Positions 26,486 through 35,838 of a stretch of DNA of 64,000 nucleotides are shown here, piece after piece. The notes beneath the pieces were generated by a model that did not search any database, was not told the origin of the DNA, and saw only the letters and a program-made list of their open reading frames with translations. Origin of the DNA: Meiothermus sp. (lineage in GTDB: Bacteria > Deinococcota > Deinococci > Deinococcales > Thermaceae); NCBI RefSeq assembly GCF_026004115.1, contig NZ_BPIM01000001.1, forward strand, positions 124,001-188,000, written 5' to 3'. The position numbers and the translations under genes were made by a program. How positions within the stretch are numbered: the stretch's first letter is position 1; each line of letters starts with the position of its first letter.

Positions 26486-27049
26486 TTAACGACCGGCGGT
26501 GAGGGTAAAGCGGCGGTCTTCTTCAGCGATGAGCCGTTCCCCTTCCCAAAGCTGCCAGCGTAGGGCATAGGTACCTGGGGCCACTGGGGGTAGCTTGAAG
26601 CGGTAGACCACCTCGAGCCAGGTGGTGAATCGCAGCACCTCGAGCCCGCGGGGATCGCGCTCAAAGCGGCCACACTGGAGCTTATGCAGGGCTTGTTCCA
26701 GACCCACCCCAAAGCCCGGCGGCGCTTCCAGTAGAACAATTCGCACATCGGCTGGTTTTTCGTCGCTGGACGCAAAACGACAGCTCTCTACCGGGTTGGC
26801 AAATGGCGGGGAAGCCCTGGAGGATAGGCCCACCTCGAGGGTGATAAAAAATCCAAACCCAGAAGGGCCACGGGCCACCGCCGTCCAGCGGCGCTCCTCA
26901 TAGCGCTTTAGGCCGTAAAGGGGCTGGCCTGCAGGACTGGTGAAAATGGGGAAATCTTCCAGCTTGTACGGGTAGTAGGGCACACTGCCCAAATAGGTGG
27001 GCGCGCAAGCTGTCAGCCACAACACCAAAGCCAACCCGGCGTATCGCAT
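26486..27049 (-). CDS. Predicted lipoprotein of unknown function
   Basis: 187 aa. The N-terminus MRYAGLALVLWLTACAPTYLG has a short positive n-region, a hydrophobic core and the lipobox LTAC, so it should be lipidated at Cys15. The mature part is proline- and aromatic-rich with likely beta strands (FFITLEVGL, LEVVYRFKLPPVAPGTYALRWQLWEGERL). The C-terminal part resembles an immunoglobulin-like strand pattern. I do not recognise a family. It lies between two beta-oxidation units on the same strand, but nothing links it functionally. Confidence 0.7.
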   Translation of the reverse strand: MRYAGLALVLWLTACAPTYLGSVPYYPYKLEDFPIFTSPAGQPLYGLKRYEERRWTAVARGPSGFGFFITLEVGLSSRASPPFANPVESCRFASSDEKPADVRIVLLEAPPGFGVGLEQALHKLQCGRFERDPRGLEVLRFTTWLEVVYRFKLPPVAPGTYALRWQLWEGERLIAEEDRRFTLTAGR

Positions 27050-27091
27050 ATCTATAGCCTAGCACCATAGTCCAGCACTTTGATTGGAGCT

Positions 27092-28264
27092 TCAGGCTTG
27101 GGCAAACACCTCAAAAACCCCCGCCGCGCCCATCCCGCCGCCAATGCACATGGTCACCATCCCCAATCCGCCCCCGCGCTTTGCGAGTTCGTGGATGAGT
27201 TGGGTGGTGAGCTTGGCGCCCGTAGCACCCAGGGGGTGACCCAGGGCAATAGCCCCGCCGTTGACGTTGACCTTCTCGGGGTTCATCTGGAGCTCCCCCA
27301 TCACGGCCAGCACCTGCGCAGCAAAGGCTTCGTTGAACTCGATGAGCTTGAGGTCGTCCAGGCCAATACCGGCTTTGGCTAAAGCTTTGGGCACCGCCTT
27401 GATGGGCCCTACCCCCATGATGTCGGGATCCACCCCGCCCGTCGCAAAAGAAATAAAGCGGGCCAGCGGCTTCAGGCCCAGCGCCTGAGCTTTGTCTGCA
27501 CTCATCACCAGCAGGGCCGCCGCCCCGTCGGAGTAAGGCGAAGCATTGCCTGCCGTCACGGTACCGCCCTCCTTGAAAGCGGGGCGCAGTTTGGCGAGGC
27601 GCTCGAGGCTGGTGTCGGCCCGGGGCAGCTCGTCCTTGGAGAACAGGGTCTCCTCTACCTGCTTTTTGCTGCCCTTCCAGTGCACTTTCTTCACCGGGAT
27701 GGGCACAATCTGATCGTCGAAGGCCCCCCGGGCCTGGGCTTCCAAGGCTTTCTGGTGGCTGCGCAACGCCCAGGCATCCTGCTCGGCGCGGCTGACCCCC
27801 CAGCGTTCGGCCACCCGCTCGGCGGTATAGCCCATGCCGATATAGGCCTCGGTCAGCTCAGGGTGGAGCTGGGTGTGGTAGCCCGACATGGGCACCTGGC
27901 TCATCATTTCTACCCCGCCGGCCAAAACCACCTCGTTCATGCCGGACATAATGGCCTGAGCCGCATAGGCCACACTTTGCAGGCCCGAGGAGCAGAAGCG
28001 GTTGATGGTGGCCGCCGAGACCTCCACCGGAAAACCGGCCCGCAGCATGGAGAGCCGGGCCACGTTGAGACCCTGGCTGGCCTCGGGCATGGCGCAGCCC
28101 CACTGGATATCCTCGATGAGGGCAGGGTTCAACCCGACCTTTTCCACAGCCGCCTTCATCACTGTGGCCGAAAGGTCGATCGGGTGCACCGAGGCCAAAC
28201 TTCCATCGCTTTTGCCGCGCCCCACGGCGCTGCGAACTGCACTGACGATTACGGCTTCTCTCAT
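27092..28264 (-). CDS. fadA: Acetyl-CoA acyltransferase (thiolase)
   Basis: 390 aa. Last step of beta-oxidation: thiolytic cleavage of 3-ketoacyl-CoA. The nucleophilic Cys is in [10 protein letters not shown] (about residue 88), the His in [17 protein letters not shown], and the second catalytic Cys in [17 protein letters not shown]. The ATG at 28264 is chosen over the adjacent GTG because AAGGAG is 5 bases upstream. The start overlaps the DUF4442 stop by one base (TGATG). It is in one operon with fadN, so the two probably form the 3-hydroxyacyl to acetyl-CoA module. Confidence 0.94.
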   Translation of the reverse strand: MREAVIVSAVRSAVGRGKSDGSLASVHPIDLSATVMKAAVEKVGLNPALIEDIQWGCAMPEASQGLNVARLSMLRAGFPVEVSAATINRFCSSGLQSVAYAAQAIMSGMNEVVLAGGVEMMSQVPMSGYHTQLHPELTEAYIGMGYTAERVAERWGVSRAEQDAWALRSHQKALEAQARGAFDDQIVPIPVKKVHWKGSKKQVEETLFSKDELPRADTSLERLAKLRPAFKEGGTVTAGNASPYSDGAAALLVMSADKAQALGLKPLARFISFATGGVDPDIMGVGPIKAVPKALAKAGIGLDDLKLIEFNEAFAAQVLAVMGELQMNPEKVNVNGGAIALGHPLGATGAKLTTQLIHELAKRGGGLGMVTMCIGGGMGAAGVFEVFAQA

Positions 28265-28752
28265 CACAACTCCTTATCGGCTTTTTTTATGTAGAGGGTC
28301 TTTTCAAAGCTGGCATGCACCACACCCCAAGCATCAACGAGCTCTACTGGGTACACGCGGTCAATGGAGGGGTTCTCATCCAGCTTCAGACGAATCACCC
28401 CAAGCTCCTCATCGGTAAGCACAAAGCGGGCAAACAGGGTGGTTCTTCCGGGCTTACGAAAACGAATGGAGGCTGCTTTGTCCCAGACAACATAACCCCG
28501 CCCCAGGTTTTGGATAAGCATCAGCATGTAGATGGGGTCTATTGCGCCATATAGGCTGCCGCCAAATAGGGTGCCCACGTAGTTGCAGGTACGCCAGTTG
28601 AGCGGCAACGCCACGTGCACCTCTCTCCAGTCCGGGGCAATATAAATGACCCGCCCCCCCGTACCCCTGTACGCAGGAAAAAGGTTGAAGCCCCACCGCC
28701 ACAACCGACTGCGCCAGGACTCGGGCTTGGACCTCGAGAAAGGCAGGGTCAT
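28264..28752 (-). CDS. DUF4442 hotdog-fold thioesterase-like protein
   Basis: 162 aa from the ATG at 28752 (GGAG 7 bases upstream; a TTG six codons earlier is weaker). [27 protein letters not shown] is the long helix segment of hotdog-fold thioesterases, and [20 protein letters not shown] is the following strand pair. This matches DUF4442/YiiD-like proteins. Its place between fadN and fadA suggests acyl-CoA thioester hydrolysis or quality control during beta-oxidation. Activity is inferred from fold and context. Confidence 0.75.
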   Translation of the reverse strand: MTLPFSRSKPESWRSRLWRWGFNLFPAYRGTGGRVIYIAPDWREVHVALPLNWRTCNYVGTLFGGSLYGAIDPIYMLMLIQNLGRGYVVWDKAASIRFRKPGRTTLFARFVLTDEELGVIRLKLDENPSIDRVYPVELVDAWGVVHASFEKTLYIKKADKEL

Positions 28753-28785
28753 TGCAAACTCCACAAGCAACTCGCTCTATAGAGG

Positions 28786-31077
28786 CTAGTTTCGCAGGGG
28801 CTTTCCGGTCTTGAGTGTGTGGGCGATGCGCTCCTGGGTTTTCTTGGTGCCCAGGAGTTTCAGGAAACCCTCGCGCTCTAAATCCAGAATATCCTGCTCC
28901 GTCACTTCGCGGGCGGGCCCGTCCCCGCCACAAAGCACATAGGCCACGGCGTTCCCTACCACCACATCGTGCTCGCTGGCCTGTTTGGCTTCCTGGAACT
29001 GCCAGAGGGCATAGCGCAGGTTGCCCAACCCCTCGGCGCCCAGGGCACGGATTTTCATGGGGGCCTGGGGTACAAAGTCGGGGGCCATAAACAGCACCCG
29101 CCGCTTGGCATCGGCAATCAGGCGGTCGCGGTTCATGCTGATGCCGTCCCCTTGCCGCAGGAAGCCCATATTACGCGCTTCCAATGCGCTGGTAGAGGTC
29201 TGGGCCAGCATGATCATCTGAAAGGCTCGCTTGACGCCTTCGAACAGATCGATCTCGGGCCCATAGGCCGAAAGCTCCTGGGTGAAGCGGAAGAGCATCT
29301 CCTTGGTGCCGCCACCGCCCGGCAACAGCCCCACGCCGGTCTCGACCAGGCCCATATAGAGCTCGGCGTGGGCTTGAATGGCACTGCTGTGCAGGCTGAA
29401 CTCGGCCCCCCCGCCCAGGGTGAGGCCAAAGGGCGCGGCCACCACCGGGAAGGGGGCCCGGCGCAGGCGCATGGCAGTCTGCTGGAAGCGGCGGGTAGCG
29501 AGCTCGAGGTCATCCCAGGCCCCTTCCTGGGCCGCCATCAAAACCAGGGCCAGGTTGGCTCCGGCGCTGAAAGTGCGGGGGTCTTCGTGCCCAATCACCA
29601 GCCCTGCGTAGCCCTGGGCCTCCACCCAGTCCAGGGCTTTATGCAGTCCGCCTATGGAGCCCTCGCCCCAGGTGCCCATCTTGGCGCGGTTCTCGAAGAG
29701 GGCCACCCCATCGCCCAGGTCAAGCAGGGCGTAGTCTTTGCCTTCTAAAAGTGTCCGGCCCGCACCCTTGACCTGCGCCAGCCGGATGACCCCTTCCTCG
29801 TGCGGGATGGGGTGGTACTGGCCGTCGAAGCCCAGGTAGGTACCGTCCTTATAAAAACGGCCCTGGGCCTTCTTGAGGAGTTCCGGCTCGTCCAGGCCCA
29901 GCTCGGCAAAGCCCCGGCGCAGATAGTCCAGGCCCACCGCGTCCATGTTCTTGAAGGGGCCTTGCTCCCAGGCAAAGCCCCACTCCAGGGCCCGGTCTAC
30001 CGAGACGATATCGTAGGCAATTTCCGGGGCCTTCTCGAGGGCGTAATGGGCATTGATCAAGAACAGCTTGCGGGCAAAGGCGCCGTACTTGCCGGGCAGC
30101 TCGCCGACCTTCTGGAGCCGCTCATTCAGGGGCAGATCCTTGATGGCTCCTATCTCGTCCAGGCGCAGCTTTTGCTGGGGCTTATACTCGCCGGTCTGGT
30201 AGTCGTAGGTGAAGATGTCCTTCCCGACCTTCTTGTAGAAGCCCGCGCCGGTCTTGTCGCCCAGGTGGTTTTGAGCAACCAGGTTTTCCACCCAGTTGGG
30301 CATGGCGAAGTCTTCGCCGGTGGTGTGCGAGAGTTCCGTTGAGACCAGCTTCAGCACGTCCAGGCCGGAGATGTCGCCGGTACGGAAGGTGGCGCTCTTG
30401 GGGCGGCCTACCAGCGGGCCGGTGAGGGCATCGACTTCGTCGATGGTAAGGCCCTCGGACATCATCAGGCGCATGGCCTGGGTCATGCCGAACACCCCCA
30501 GCCGATTGGCGATGAAGCCGGGCGCGTCCTTACAAAGGACGGTACCCTTGCCCAGAATACGCTCGCCAAACTGGCGCATGGCTTCCAACACGGCCGGGTC
30601 GGTGTCGGGGGTGGGGATCAGCTCTAAGAGGTGCAAGTAGCGTACCGGCGCAAAGAAGTGCGTACCCAAAAAGCGCTTGCGGAAGGCCTCGCCCCTCCCC
30701 TCCAGAAGCGTTTTCATGGGAATGCCGGAGGTATTGGAGCTCACGATGGCCCCTGTACCCAGGGCCTCGAGCCGGGCAAACAGGGCCTGCTTGGGCTCTG
30801 GCTTCTCGATGATGACCTCCACGATCCAGTCGCAGTCCTTTAGCTTTTCTAGCTCTTCGGTGGTACCCAGCTCGATAAGGGCGGCCCGGCTTTTGTCCAT
30901 GAAGCTGGCCGGTTTGCTTTTGAGCTGGCGCTCGAGGCCTTTTTTGACCAGCTCGAGTTTGTCTTCCTGGCCAGGTATATCCAGCATGACCACCGGCACC
31001 CCTGCGGAGGCCGCCAGTGCCGCGATTGCGCCACCCATCGTGCCCGAACCCACAACACCGATCTTCTTGATTCGCAT
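28786..31077 (-). CDS. fadN: 3-hydroxyacyl-CoA dehydrogenase/enoyl-CoA hydratase
   Basis: 763 aa with GGGAGGA before the ATG. Residues 1-300 are an NAD-dependent 3-hydroxyacyl-CoA dehydrogenase: GVVGSGTMGGAIAA (Rossmann), SSNTSGIP, GTHFFAPVRY, KDAPGFIANRLG. The C-terminal third is a crotonase domain: FSAGANLALVL and APFGLTLGGGAEFSLH (oxyanion hole, Glu), PGGGGTKEM. The dehydrogenase-first order is that of the FadN type, the reverse of E. coli FadB. It leads the operon with DUF4442 and fadA. Upstream lies a diverged copy of the motif in front of the acyl-CoA dehydrogenase. Confidence 0.93.
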   Translation of the reverse strand: MRIKKIGVVGSGTMGGAIAALAASAGVPVVMLDIPGQEDKLELVKKGLERQLKSKPASFMDKSRAALIELGTTEELEKLKDCDWIVEVIIEKPEPKQALFARLEALGTGAIVSSNTSGIPMKTLLEGRGEAFRKRFLGTHFFAPVRYLHLLELIPTPDTDPAVLEAMRQFGERILGKGTVLCKDAPGFIANRLGVFGMTQAMRLMMSEGLTIDEVDALTGPLVGRPKSATFRTGDISGLDVLKLVSTELSHTTGEDFAMPNWVENLVAQNHLGDKTGAGFYKKVGKDIFTYDYQTGEYKPQQKLRLDEIGAIKDLPLNERLQKVGELPGKYGAFARKLFLINAHYALEKAPEIAYDIVSVDRALEWGFAWEQGPFKNMDAVGLDYLRRGFAELGLDEPELLKKAQGRFYKDGTYLGFDGQYHPIPHEEGVIRLAQVKGAGRTLLEGKDYALLDLGDGVALFENRAKMGTWGEGSIGGLHKALDWVEAQGYAGLVIGHEDPRTFSAGANLALVLMAAQEGAWDDLELATRRFQQTAMRLRRAPFPVVAAPFGLTLGGGAEFSLHSSAIQAHAELYMGLVETGVGLLPGGGGTKEMLFRFTQELSAYGPEIDLFEGVKRAFQMIMLAQTSTSALEARNMGFLRQGDGISMNRDRLIADAKRRVLFMAPDFVPQAPMKIRALGAEGLGNLRYALWQFQEAKQASEHDVVVGNAVAYVLCGGDGPAREVTEQDILDLEREGFLKLLGTKKTQERIAHTLKTGKPLRN

Positions 31078-31133
31078 TGTTTCCTCCCGGCTGCCAAAAA
31101 TCAGCGAAGGTAACCTGCCATCGCAGATTATTT

Positions 31134-31153
31134 TTATACCGAGTCAAAGTTTA
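31134..31153. promoter_or_regulatory. Operator-like motif upstream of fadN
   Basis: TTATACCGAGTCAAAGTTTA aligns with TTATACTGAGT..AAAGTTTA upstream of the acyl-CoA dehydrogenase at 24596-26341, with one base missing. It lies 57 bp before the fadN ATG. The dyad is weaker here. Two beta-oxidation units sharing this motif suggests a common regulator. Confidence 0.5.
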
Positions 31154-31190
31154 TTACAAACCTGTGGTTTGCGTCTAGCTACAGGCGGGT

Positions 31191-31958
31191 TTAACGTAAA
31201 AAATCCATCAGGTCTACTTTCAACCGACGGTATCGCCCCGGCGTTACAAACTCGAGCAAACCCAGATCGCGCAGTCCTTGCAACTGCTGGCGTATTTTGT
31301 CCCTGGGATGATGGTTGTTGGGGTATTCCTGTGCTGCTTGCGGCAAAGCTAGCTGGTAGACTTCGGTCAGCGTAAACTCCTCGGGAAGCTGGGCCACCGC
31401 ACGCATGACCAACCCCAACCATCCGCCAAAATCCTTGTATAAAAGCTCTACCGGGACGATCCAAGGCTTGGAAACCACTTTGGGCTGCACAGCGGCCCAG
31501 TCGGCGTACCGCTTGAGTTGGGACGATGTCCAGCGGTATGGTTTGGCAGCCTGCAGGATTTGCAGTGCCCGTCGAGCAATCTCACTGCTATGTAGCGCCA
31601 GTCCCATCTCGAGGTTATTGCGCCAGCCATTTTGCGTTGGGTTAGCCGAGGTGATAAGTACCTTGGCTTGGTCAACAATGTAAAGCTTGGCGTGTAGATT
31701 GCTGATACTCTGCACCCGCACATGGTTCTGCGAAAGCTCGTAGATGGCTTGAATATCCGATGCCCCACCTAAAACATCCCCTATCCTCAGGCTGGTGATC
31801 AGGGTGGTTGGCAGGCTTCGCGGGCGGGTGAGCAGAAGATCCCACAGGACCCTCCCCACATAGGGCGCAGCAATCAAAATGGATTCTTTTGCAGCCAGCA
31901 CACCCTCTCGAATCCAGCCTTCGGTGGATTCGGGAGAGACAATCAGCTTAGCGTTCAT
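31191..31958 (-). CDS. PLD-family nuclease fused to a DpnI/Dam-replacing-type winged helix
   Basis: 255 aa. The HKD motif is complete: His89, Lys91, Asp96 in NLHAKLYIVD, followed by ITSANPTQNGWRNNLEMG. Residues about 195-255 (EFTLTEVYQLALP ... NNHHPRDKIRQQLQGLRDLGL, then EFVTPGRYRRL) strongly resemble the C-terminal winged helix of DpnI and Dam-replacing proteins, which reads DNA. The combination suggests a sequence- or modification-dependent DNA nuclease. It starts 2 bp after the Nudix gene, at the end of the purine operon. That coupling is odd for a restriction enzyme; no partner methyltransferase is nearby. Confidence 0.72.
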   Translation of the reverse strand: MNAKLIVSPESTEGWIREGVLAAKESILIAAPYVGRVLWDLLLTRPRSLPTTLITSLRIGDVLGGASDIQAIYELSQNHVRVQSISNLHAKLYIVDQAKVLITSANPTQNGWRNNLEMGLALHSSEIARRALQILQAAKPYRWTSSQLKRYADWAAVQPKVVSKPWIVPVELLYKDFGGWLGLVMRAVAQLPEEFTLTEVYQLALPQAAQEYPNNHHPRDKIRQQLQGLRDLGLLEFVTPGRYRRLKVDLMDFLR

Positions 31959-31960
31959 GG

Positions 31961-32566
31961 CTAAACAAATTTTAGCTGCTCAATCTGAACCCTGAGCCAG
32001 TCCACTACCAACCTCGACCAACCCTCGAGCCCTTCATAAATCGCCTGAATTTCGGCTTGAGCAGCCAGACGGCCCTCGAGCTTTTCCACCTCCTGCACCC
32101 GGGGCTCATCTTCAGACTCCACTACAAATACCACACCCGCATGCACACGGCTGACCGGCGTATCGGACATCACGATCAGGCCCACTGGCTCAGCGCTGTA
32201 GCGGCGCACCCCTACCTCCTCGAGCAGCTCGCGGCGCAGACCCTCCAGCAAGGGGTTGGCCTCCGGGCCGCGCTGATCCTGGGGATTGATGTGGCCGCCC
32301 ACCCCAAGGGTGTAGAGGTTATGCAAACGGGCCTCCCCGCCTCCCCGGGTGCGCCGCATCAGAAAGTAGCGGGCCTGGTAGCGCACCAGGGCGTAGGGGA
32401 TGATCTGCCGGTAGCGGGGGTCTTCTTCAGCCTGTGCGCGTTCCATGAAGAAGCCCTCAAGTTCGATTCTCTTGAGCAGTTCGGCCTCGAGGGGAATAAG
32501 GGTATCCCTTGCAGGCGGGAACATCTTTGCTGGAAGCACATAGACCTGTTCCATGCGGCCCACCAT
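31961..32566 (-). CDS. Nudix hydrolase
   Basis: 201 aa. The Nudix box is readable as GGHINPQDQ...LLEGLRRELLEEVGV, with a 7-residue insertion between the Gly and the RELxEEVG helix compared with the canonical spacing. YALVRYQARYFLMRR and the later VGLIVMSDTPVSRVHAGVVFVV are the flanking strands. Nudix enzymes cleave X-linked nucleoside diphosphates; placement 4 bp after guanine deaminase suggests a purine nucleotide or a damaged derivative. This is the type often annotated as phosphoesterase. Substrate unknown. Confidence 0.8.
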   Translation of the reverse strand: MVGRMEQVYVLPAKMFPPARDTLIPLEAELLKRIELEGFFMERAQAEEDPRYRQIIPYALVRYQARYFLMRRTRGGGEARLHNLYTLGVGGHINPQDQRGPEANPLLEGLRRELLEEVGVRRYSAEPVGLIVMSDTPVSRVHAGVVFVVESEDEPRVQEVEKLEGRLAAQAEIQAIYEGLEGWSRLVVDWLRVQIEQLKFV

Positions 32567-32570
32567 ACCA

Positions 32571-33863
32571 TCAGTCCAGGGGGGCTTCCCGGCCCTCGAG
32601 CCAGACCTTATGCACCTTGGCCTCGCCGTGCAGGGTGAAGAGCGAACCCAGGAGCTGCTCCACGGAGTCTAGGTGGCGGAAATGGACTTCCAGGGTGCTC
32701 CCTTCTTCGGGCTTGACCCAGATCACGTCGGCTGCCTTACCCGGGGCAAAACTACCGACTTCCTCGCCCAGGCCCAGAATTTCGGCGCCGGCCTGGGTCG
32801 CCAGATAGAGCAGGTGGGCGGGGGTCAGGTTCACGCCGTCCTGGGCATAGCGCTGGGCAATGTAGGCCGTAAGACCCTCCTTCAAAAGGCTGAATCCGGT
32901 GCCACCCCCCACGTCCGAACCCAGGGCAAAGCGCACCCCGAAACGCAGGTGGCGATGCATAGGAAAGATGCCGCTGCCGATAAAGGCGTTGGAGCTAGGA
33001 CAGTGAGCCACGGCAGCCCTTGCCTCGGCCAGCCGCAGCAGTTCGGGCTCGGTGGGGTGCACGTTGTGGGCAAACACCGAGCGCTGCCCTACCAGGCCGA
33101 AGCGATCGTAGGTCTGGAGGTAGTTTTTACTCCAGGGGAAAAGCTCCGCCACGGTACGTATCTCCTCGGTGTTCTCGTTGAGGTGGGTGGTGAAGTGCAG
33201 GTCGGGGTGCTCTTGCAGAAGGGTCTGGCAGACCTCGAGCATGGCCTCCGAAGCCGAGAGCGCAAAGCGCGGTGTAACCGCGTAGCGCAGCTTGTCCCGG
33301 CCATGAAAGCGCTGGATGAGCATTTTTTGCTCGGCGTAGCTCTGTTCGGGGGTGGTGTGCAGTTGGGGCAGCAGCAGGCGATCCGAGCAGACCTGACCGG
33401 CGATGATGCGAAGCCCTGCGTCCTCGGCGGCTCCGAAAAGGTTGGCGGTGGCCCCCTGGAAGTGAGAGCCAAACACCAGGGCCGTGGTGGTGCCGTTGCG
33501 CAAAAGCAGCTTGACGAACTCCCGGGCCAGCTCGCGGGCCAGCTTGTTGTCGGCAAGCTGGGCTTCTAAGGGCAGGGTGCGCTTTTCTAGCCAGTCGAGC
33601 AGGGAGTAGCCCATGGCCCCAATCACGCGGGTTTGCGGGTAGTGCACATGGGTATCCACCAGCCCCGGCAGCAAGATCCCCTCGCGGCAGTCCTGCACCC
33701 GTGCACCAGGAAACTGCCGGGCCACCTCGGCAAAACTGCCCACAGCCGCGATCCGGCCTTCGGCAATCGCCAGCCCCCCATCGGGAAAGGCTTGCAGCGC
33801 ACGGATCTCGCGAAAAGGGTTTTTGGGCGTATGAACCACCCGGCCACGCAATATTAAGGTCAT
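32571..33863 (-). CDS. guaD: Guanine deaminase
   Basis: 430 aa amidohydrolase converting guanine to xanthine plus ammonia. Motifs: GLVDTHVHYPQTR (metal-binding HxH), FTTHLNENTEEI, VFAHNVHPTEPE, VAHCPSSNAFIGSG and FALGSDVGGGTGFS, the set that marks guanine deaminase rather than other cyclic amidohydrolases. It feeds xanthine to the xanthine dehydrogenase encoded at 48-52 kb. It is downstream of adenine deaminase on the same strand and 4 bp before the Nudix gene, inside the purine block. Confidence 0.93.
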   Translation of the reverse strand: MTLILRGRVVHTPKNPFREIRALQAFPDGGLAIAEGRIAAVGSFAEVARQFPGARVQDCREGILLPGLVDTHVHYPQTRVIGAMGYSLLDWLEKRTLPLEAQLADNKLARELAREFVKLLLRNGTTTALVFGSHFQGATANLFGAAEDAGLRIIAGQVCSDRLLLPQLHTTPEQSYAEQKMLIQRFHGRDKLRYAVTPRFALSASEAMLEVCQTLLQEHPDLHFTTHLNENTEEIRTVAELFPWSKNYLQTYDRFGLVGQRSVFAHNVHPTEPELLRLAEARAAVAHCPSSNAFIGSGIFPMHRHLRFGVRFALGSDVGGGTGFSLLKEGLTAYIAQRYAQDGVNLTPAHLLYLATQAGAEILGLGEEVGSFAPGKAADVIWVKPEEGSTLEVHFRHLDSVEQLLGSLFTLHGEAKVHKVWLEGREAPLD

Positions 33864-33965
33864 GCCGCACTATTCTAACCAGCCCTACACTCGGGCCACC
33901 CCTGCACGCGGGAGCGGGGCGGACAGGCCTGTTTTTTTCTGAAAACTGCTCTGGGCTTTTAGCCT

Positions 33966-35714
33966 TCAGCTTTCTACCCCCAGCGGCACCAGGGTTCCCT
34001 TGTGCACGTCCACCAGCCCGTAGTCGGTCAGGCGAAGCTCGGGAATCACCGCCAGGCCCAGGAATGAAAGCACCATGTAGGGATCGGGCAGGGTGACGCC
34101 CAGTTGCCGGGCGGCGGCCTCGAGGGCCTGTAGCTTGGCGTTGACCTGCTCTAAGGGCTCGTCGGTAATCAGGCCCGCAATAGGCAGGGCCAGCTCGGCC
34201 AGCACCTCGCCGTCGGCCACGGCAATCATGCCCCCACCCAGGGCCTCAAGCCGCCTGGCCGCCGCCACAATATCATCATCCGAGACCCCCACCGCCATCA
34301 GGTTGTGGTGGTCGTGGCCTACCGTGCAGGCCAGCGCCCCTTTTTGCAGCCCAAAGGCCGTTACCAGGCTCTTGCCGATCTGGCCGTTTTTGCCGTGGCG
34401 CTCGAGGCAGACGAGCTTGGCCAGGTCGCGCGCGGGGTCGGCCACCACTTCCCCGTTGCGCACGGTCGGCTCGGTATGCTCCTCGGCGGTCAGTACCTGG
34501 TGGGGAATGGCCCGCACCACCCGGGCCTTGCCGGGGAAAGCCGGAATCCGCAGGTCTTCTGGCCGTAGCTCGGGTAGTTTGACCGTGCCGGAAACTGCCG
34601 CCGAGACCCTGGTTTTGGGCAGCTCAACCCGGAGCCGACCCTGCTCGGCTACCAGGCGGCCCCGCTGATAAACCTGGGCGGCCTGGAAGGTTTGCAAATC
34701 GTCCAAGACCACCAGATCGGCCTGGAAGCCCGGCGCTACCGCACCCCGGCGCATAAGCCGGTAGTGGCGGGCCACATTCCAGCTTCCGGCGCGAATGGCG
34801 TAGGCAGGGTCCGAACCCAAGGCTATGGCCTTGCGCACCAGGAAATCCACCCCCCCTTCGCGCAGTAAGTCTGAAGGCAGCCGGTCGTCGGTCACCAGGC
34901 CGATGCGGTCGGCGTGCTCGGGGCGTAGCAGGGGCGCCAGGGCCTCCAGATTTCGCGTGGTCGAGCCTTCGCGCACCATCAGAAAGCAACCTGCCTCGAG
35001 CTTGGCCCTGCCCTCCTCCAGGGTGGTGCTTTCGTGGTCGGAGGCGATACCGGTGGCCAGGTAGCCCTGCAGAGGCCGCCCGGTCAGGGTGGGGGCGTGG
35101 CCCTCGGGCGACTTGCGGAAGCGCTCGGCCAGCAGTACCTTGCTTAGTTCGTGTGCATCGGCGGCCAGAATAGCCGGAAAGCTCATCAGCTCGGCCACCC
35201 CCACCACCCGCGGGTGGGCCAGCAAATGCTCTATTTCGGTCTGGCCCAGCTTGGCCCCGCTGGTTTCCAGGGGGGTAGAGGGCACCGAGGACGGCACCGT
35301 GATCCAGACCTCGAGCGGCAGCCCTTCGCTGGCCTCCATCAGCCACTCAATCCCCGCTACCCCCGCCACATTGCCAATTTCGTGGGGGTCGGTTACCACC
35401 CCGGTCACGCCCCGCGGCACCACGCCACGGGCATACTCGGCGGGCGAGACCAGGGAGCTCTCGAGGTGCACATGCCCATCAATCAGCCCCGGTGCCACCA
35501 CCCGGCCCTCTAAATCCAGTACCTCGAGGGCCTCGGCCTCGGCATACTCCGGGCCCACCGCCGCTACCAGAGGCCCGACCAGCAGAATGTGGGTGGACTG
35601 CAAAGTCAGGCTAAACACGTTGACCAGCCGGGCATTCTTCAAAAGCAGGGTTCCCGGGCGGCGGCCCATGGCTGCATCCACGGCGTACTGGAGGTCAGAC
35701 AGGGTTATGCTCAT
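33966..35714 (-). CDS. ade: Adenine deaminase
   Basis: 582 aa, the normal length of the Ade family, converting adenine to hypoxanthine plus ammonia. APGLIDGHVHLESSLVSPAEYARGVVPRG is split by the metal-binding HxH; DPHEIGNVAGVAGIEW, DDRLPSDLLREGGVD, VGHDHHNLMAVGVSDDD and GGGMIAVADGEV follow in the family order (each motif seen separately). It lies downstream of the BmpA-type transporter genes, with a MITE-like repeat in the gap, which places uptake and deamination in one strand-coherent block. Confidence 0.95.
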   Translation of the reverse strand: MSITLSDLQYAVDAAMGRRPGTLLLKNARLVNVFSLTLQSTHILLVGPLVAAVGPEYAEAEALEVLDLEGRVVAPGLIDGHVHLESSLVSPAEYARGVVPRGVTGVVTDPHEIGNVAGVAGIEWLMEASEGLPLEVWITVPSSVPSTPLETSGAKLGQTEIEHLLAHPRVVGVAELMSFPAILAADAHELSKVLLAERFRKSPEGHAPTLTGRPLQGYLATGIASDHESTTLEEGRAKLEAGCFLMVREGSTTRNLEALAPLLRPEHADRIGLVTDDRLPSDLLREGGVDFLVRKAIALGSDPAYAIRAGSWNVARHYRLMRRGAVAPGFQADLVVLDDLQTFQAAQVYQRGRLVAEQGRLRVELPKTRVSAAVSGTVKLPELRPEDLRIPAFPGKARVVRAIPHQVLTAEEHTEPTVRNGEVVADPARDLAKLVCLERHGKNGQIGKSLVTAFGLQKGALACTVGHDHHNLMAVGVSDDDIVAAARRLEALGGGMIAVADGEVLAELALPIAGLITDEPLEQVNAKLQALEAAARQLGVTLPDPYMVLSFLGLAVIPELRLTDYGLVDVHKGTLVPLGVES

Positions 35715-35838
35715 ATTCTGTGCATGGTAACGGGAAGCCCACGGCTATCGCAAGCAGGGGTTGCTCGAGTACACCTCTATTCAGCTTTCGGCGGTGTGGG
35801 TCGGCAAAAACCAGGGGACCGACCCGCCTGCCCCCTGG

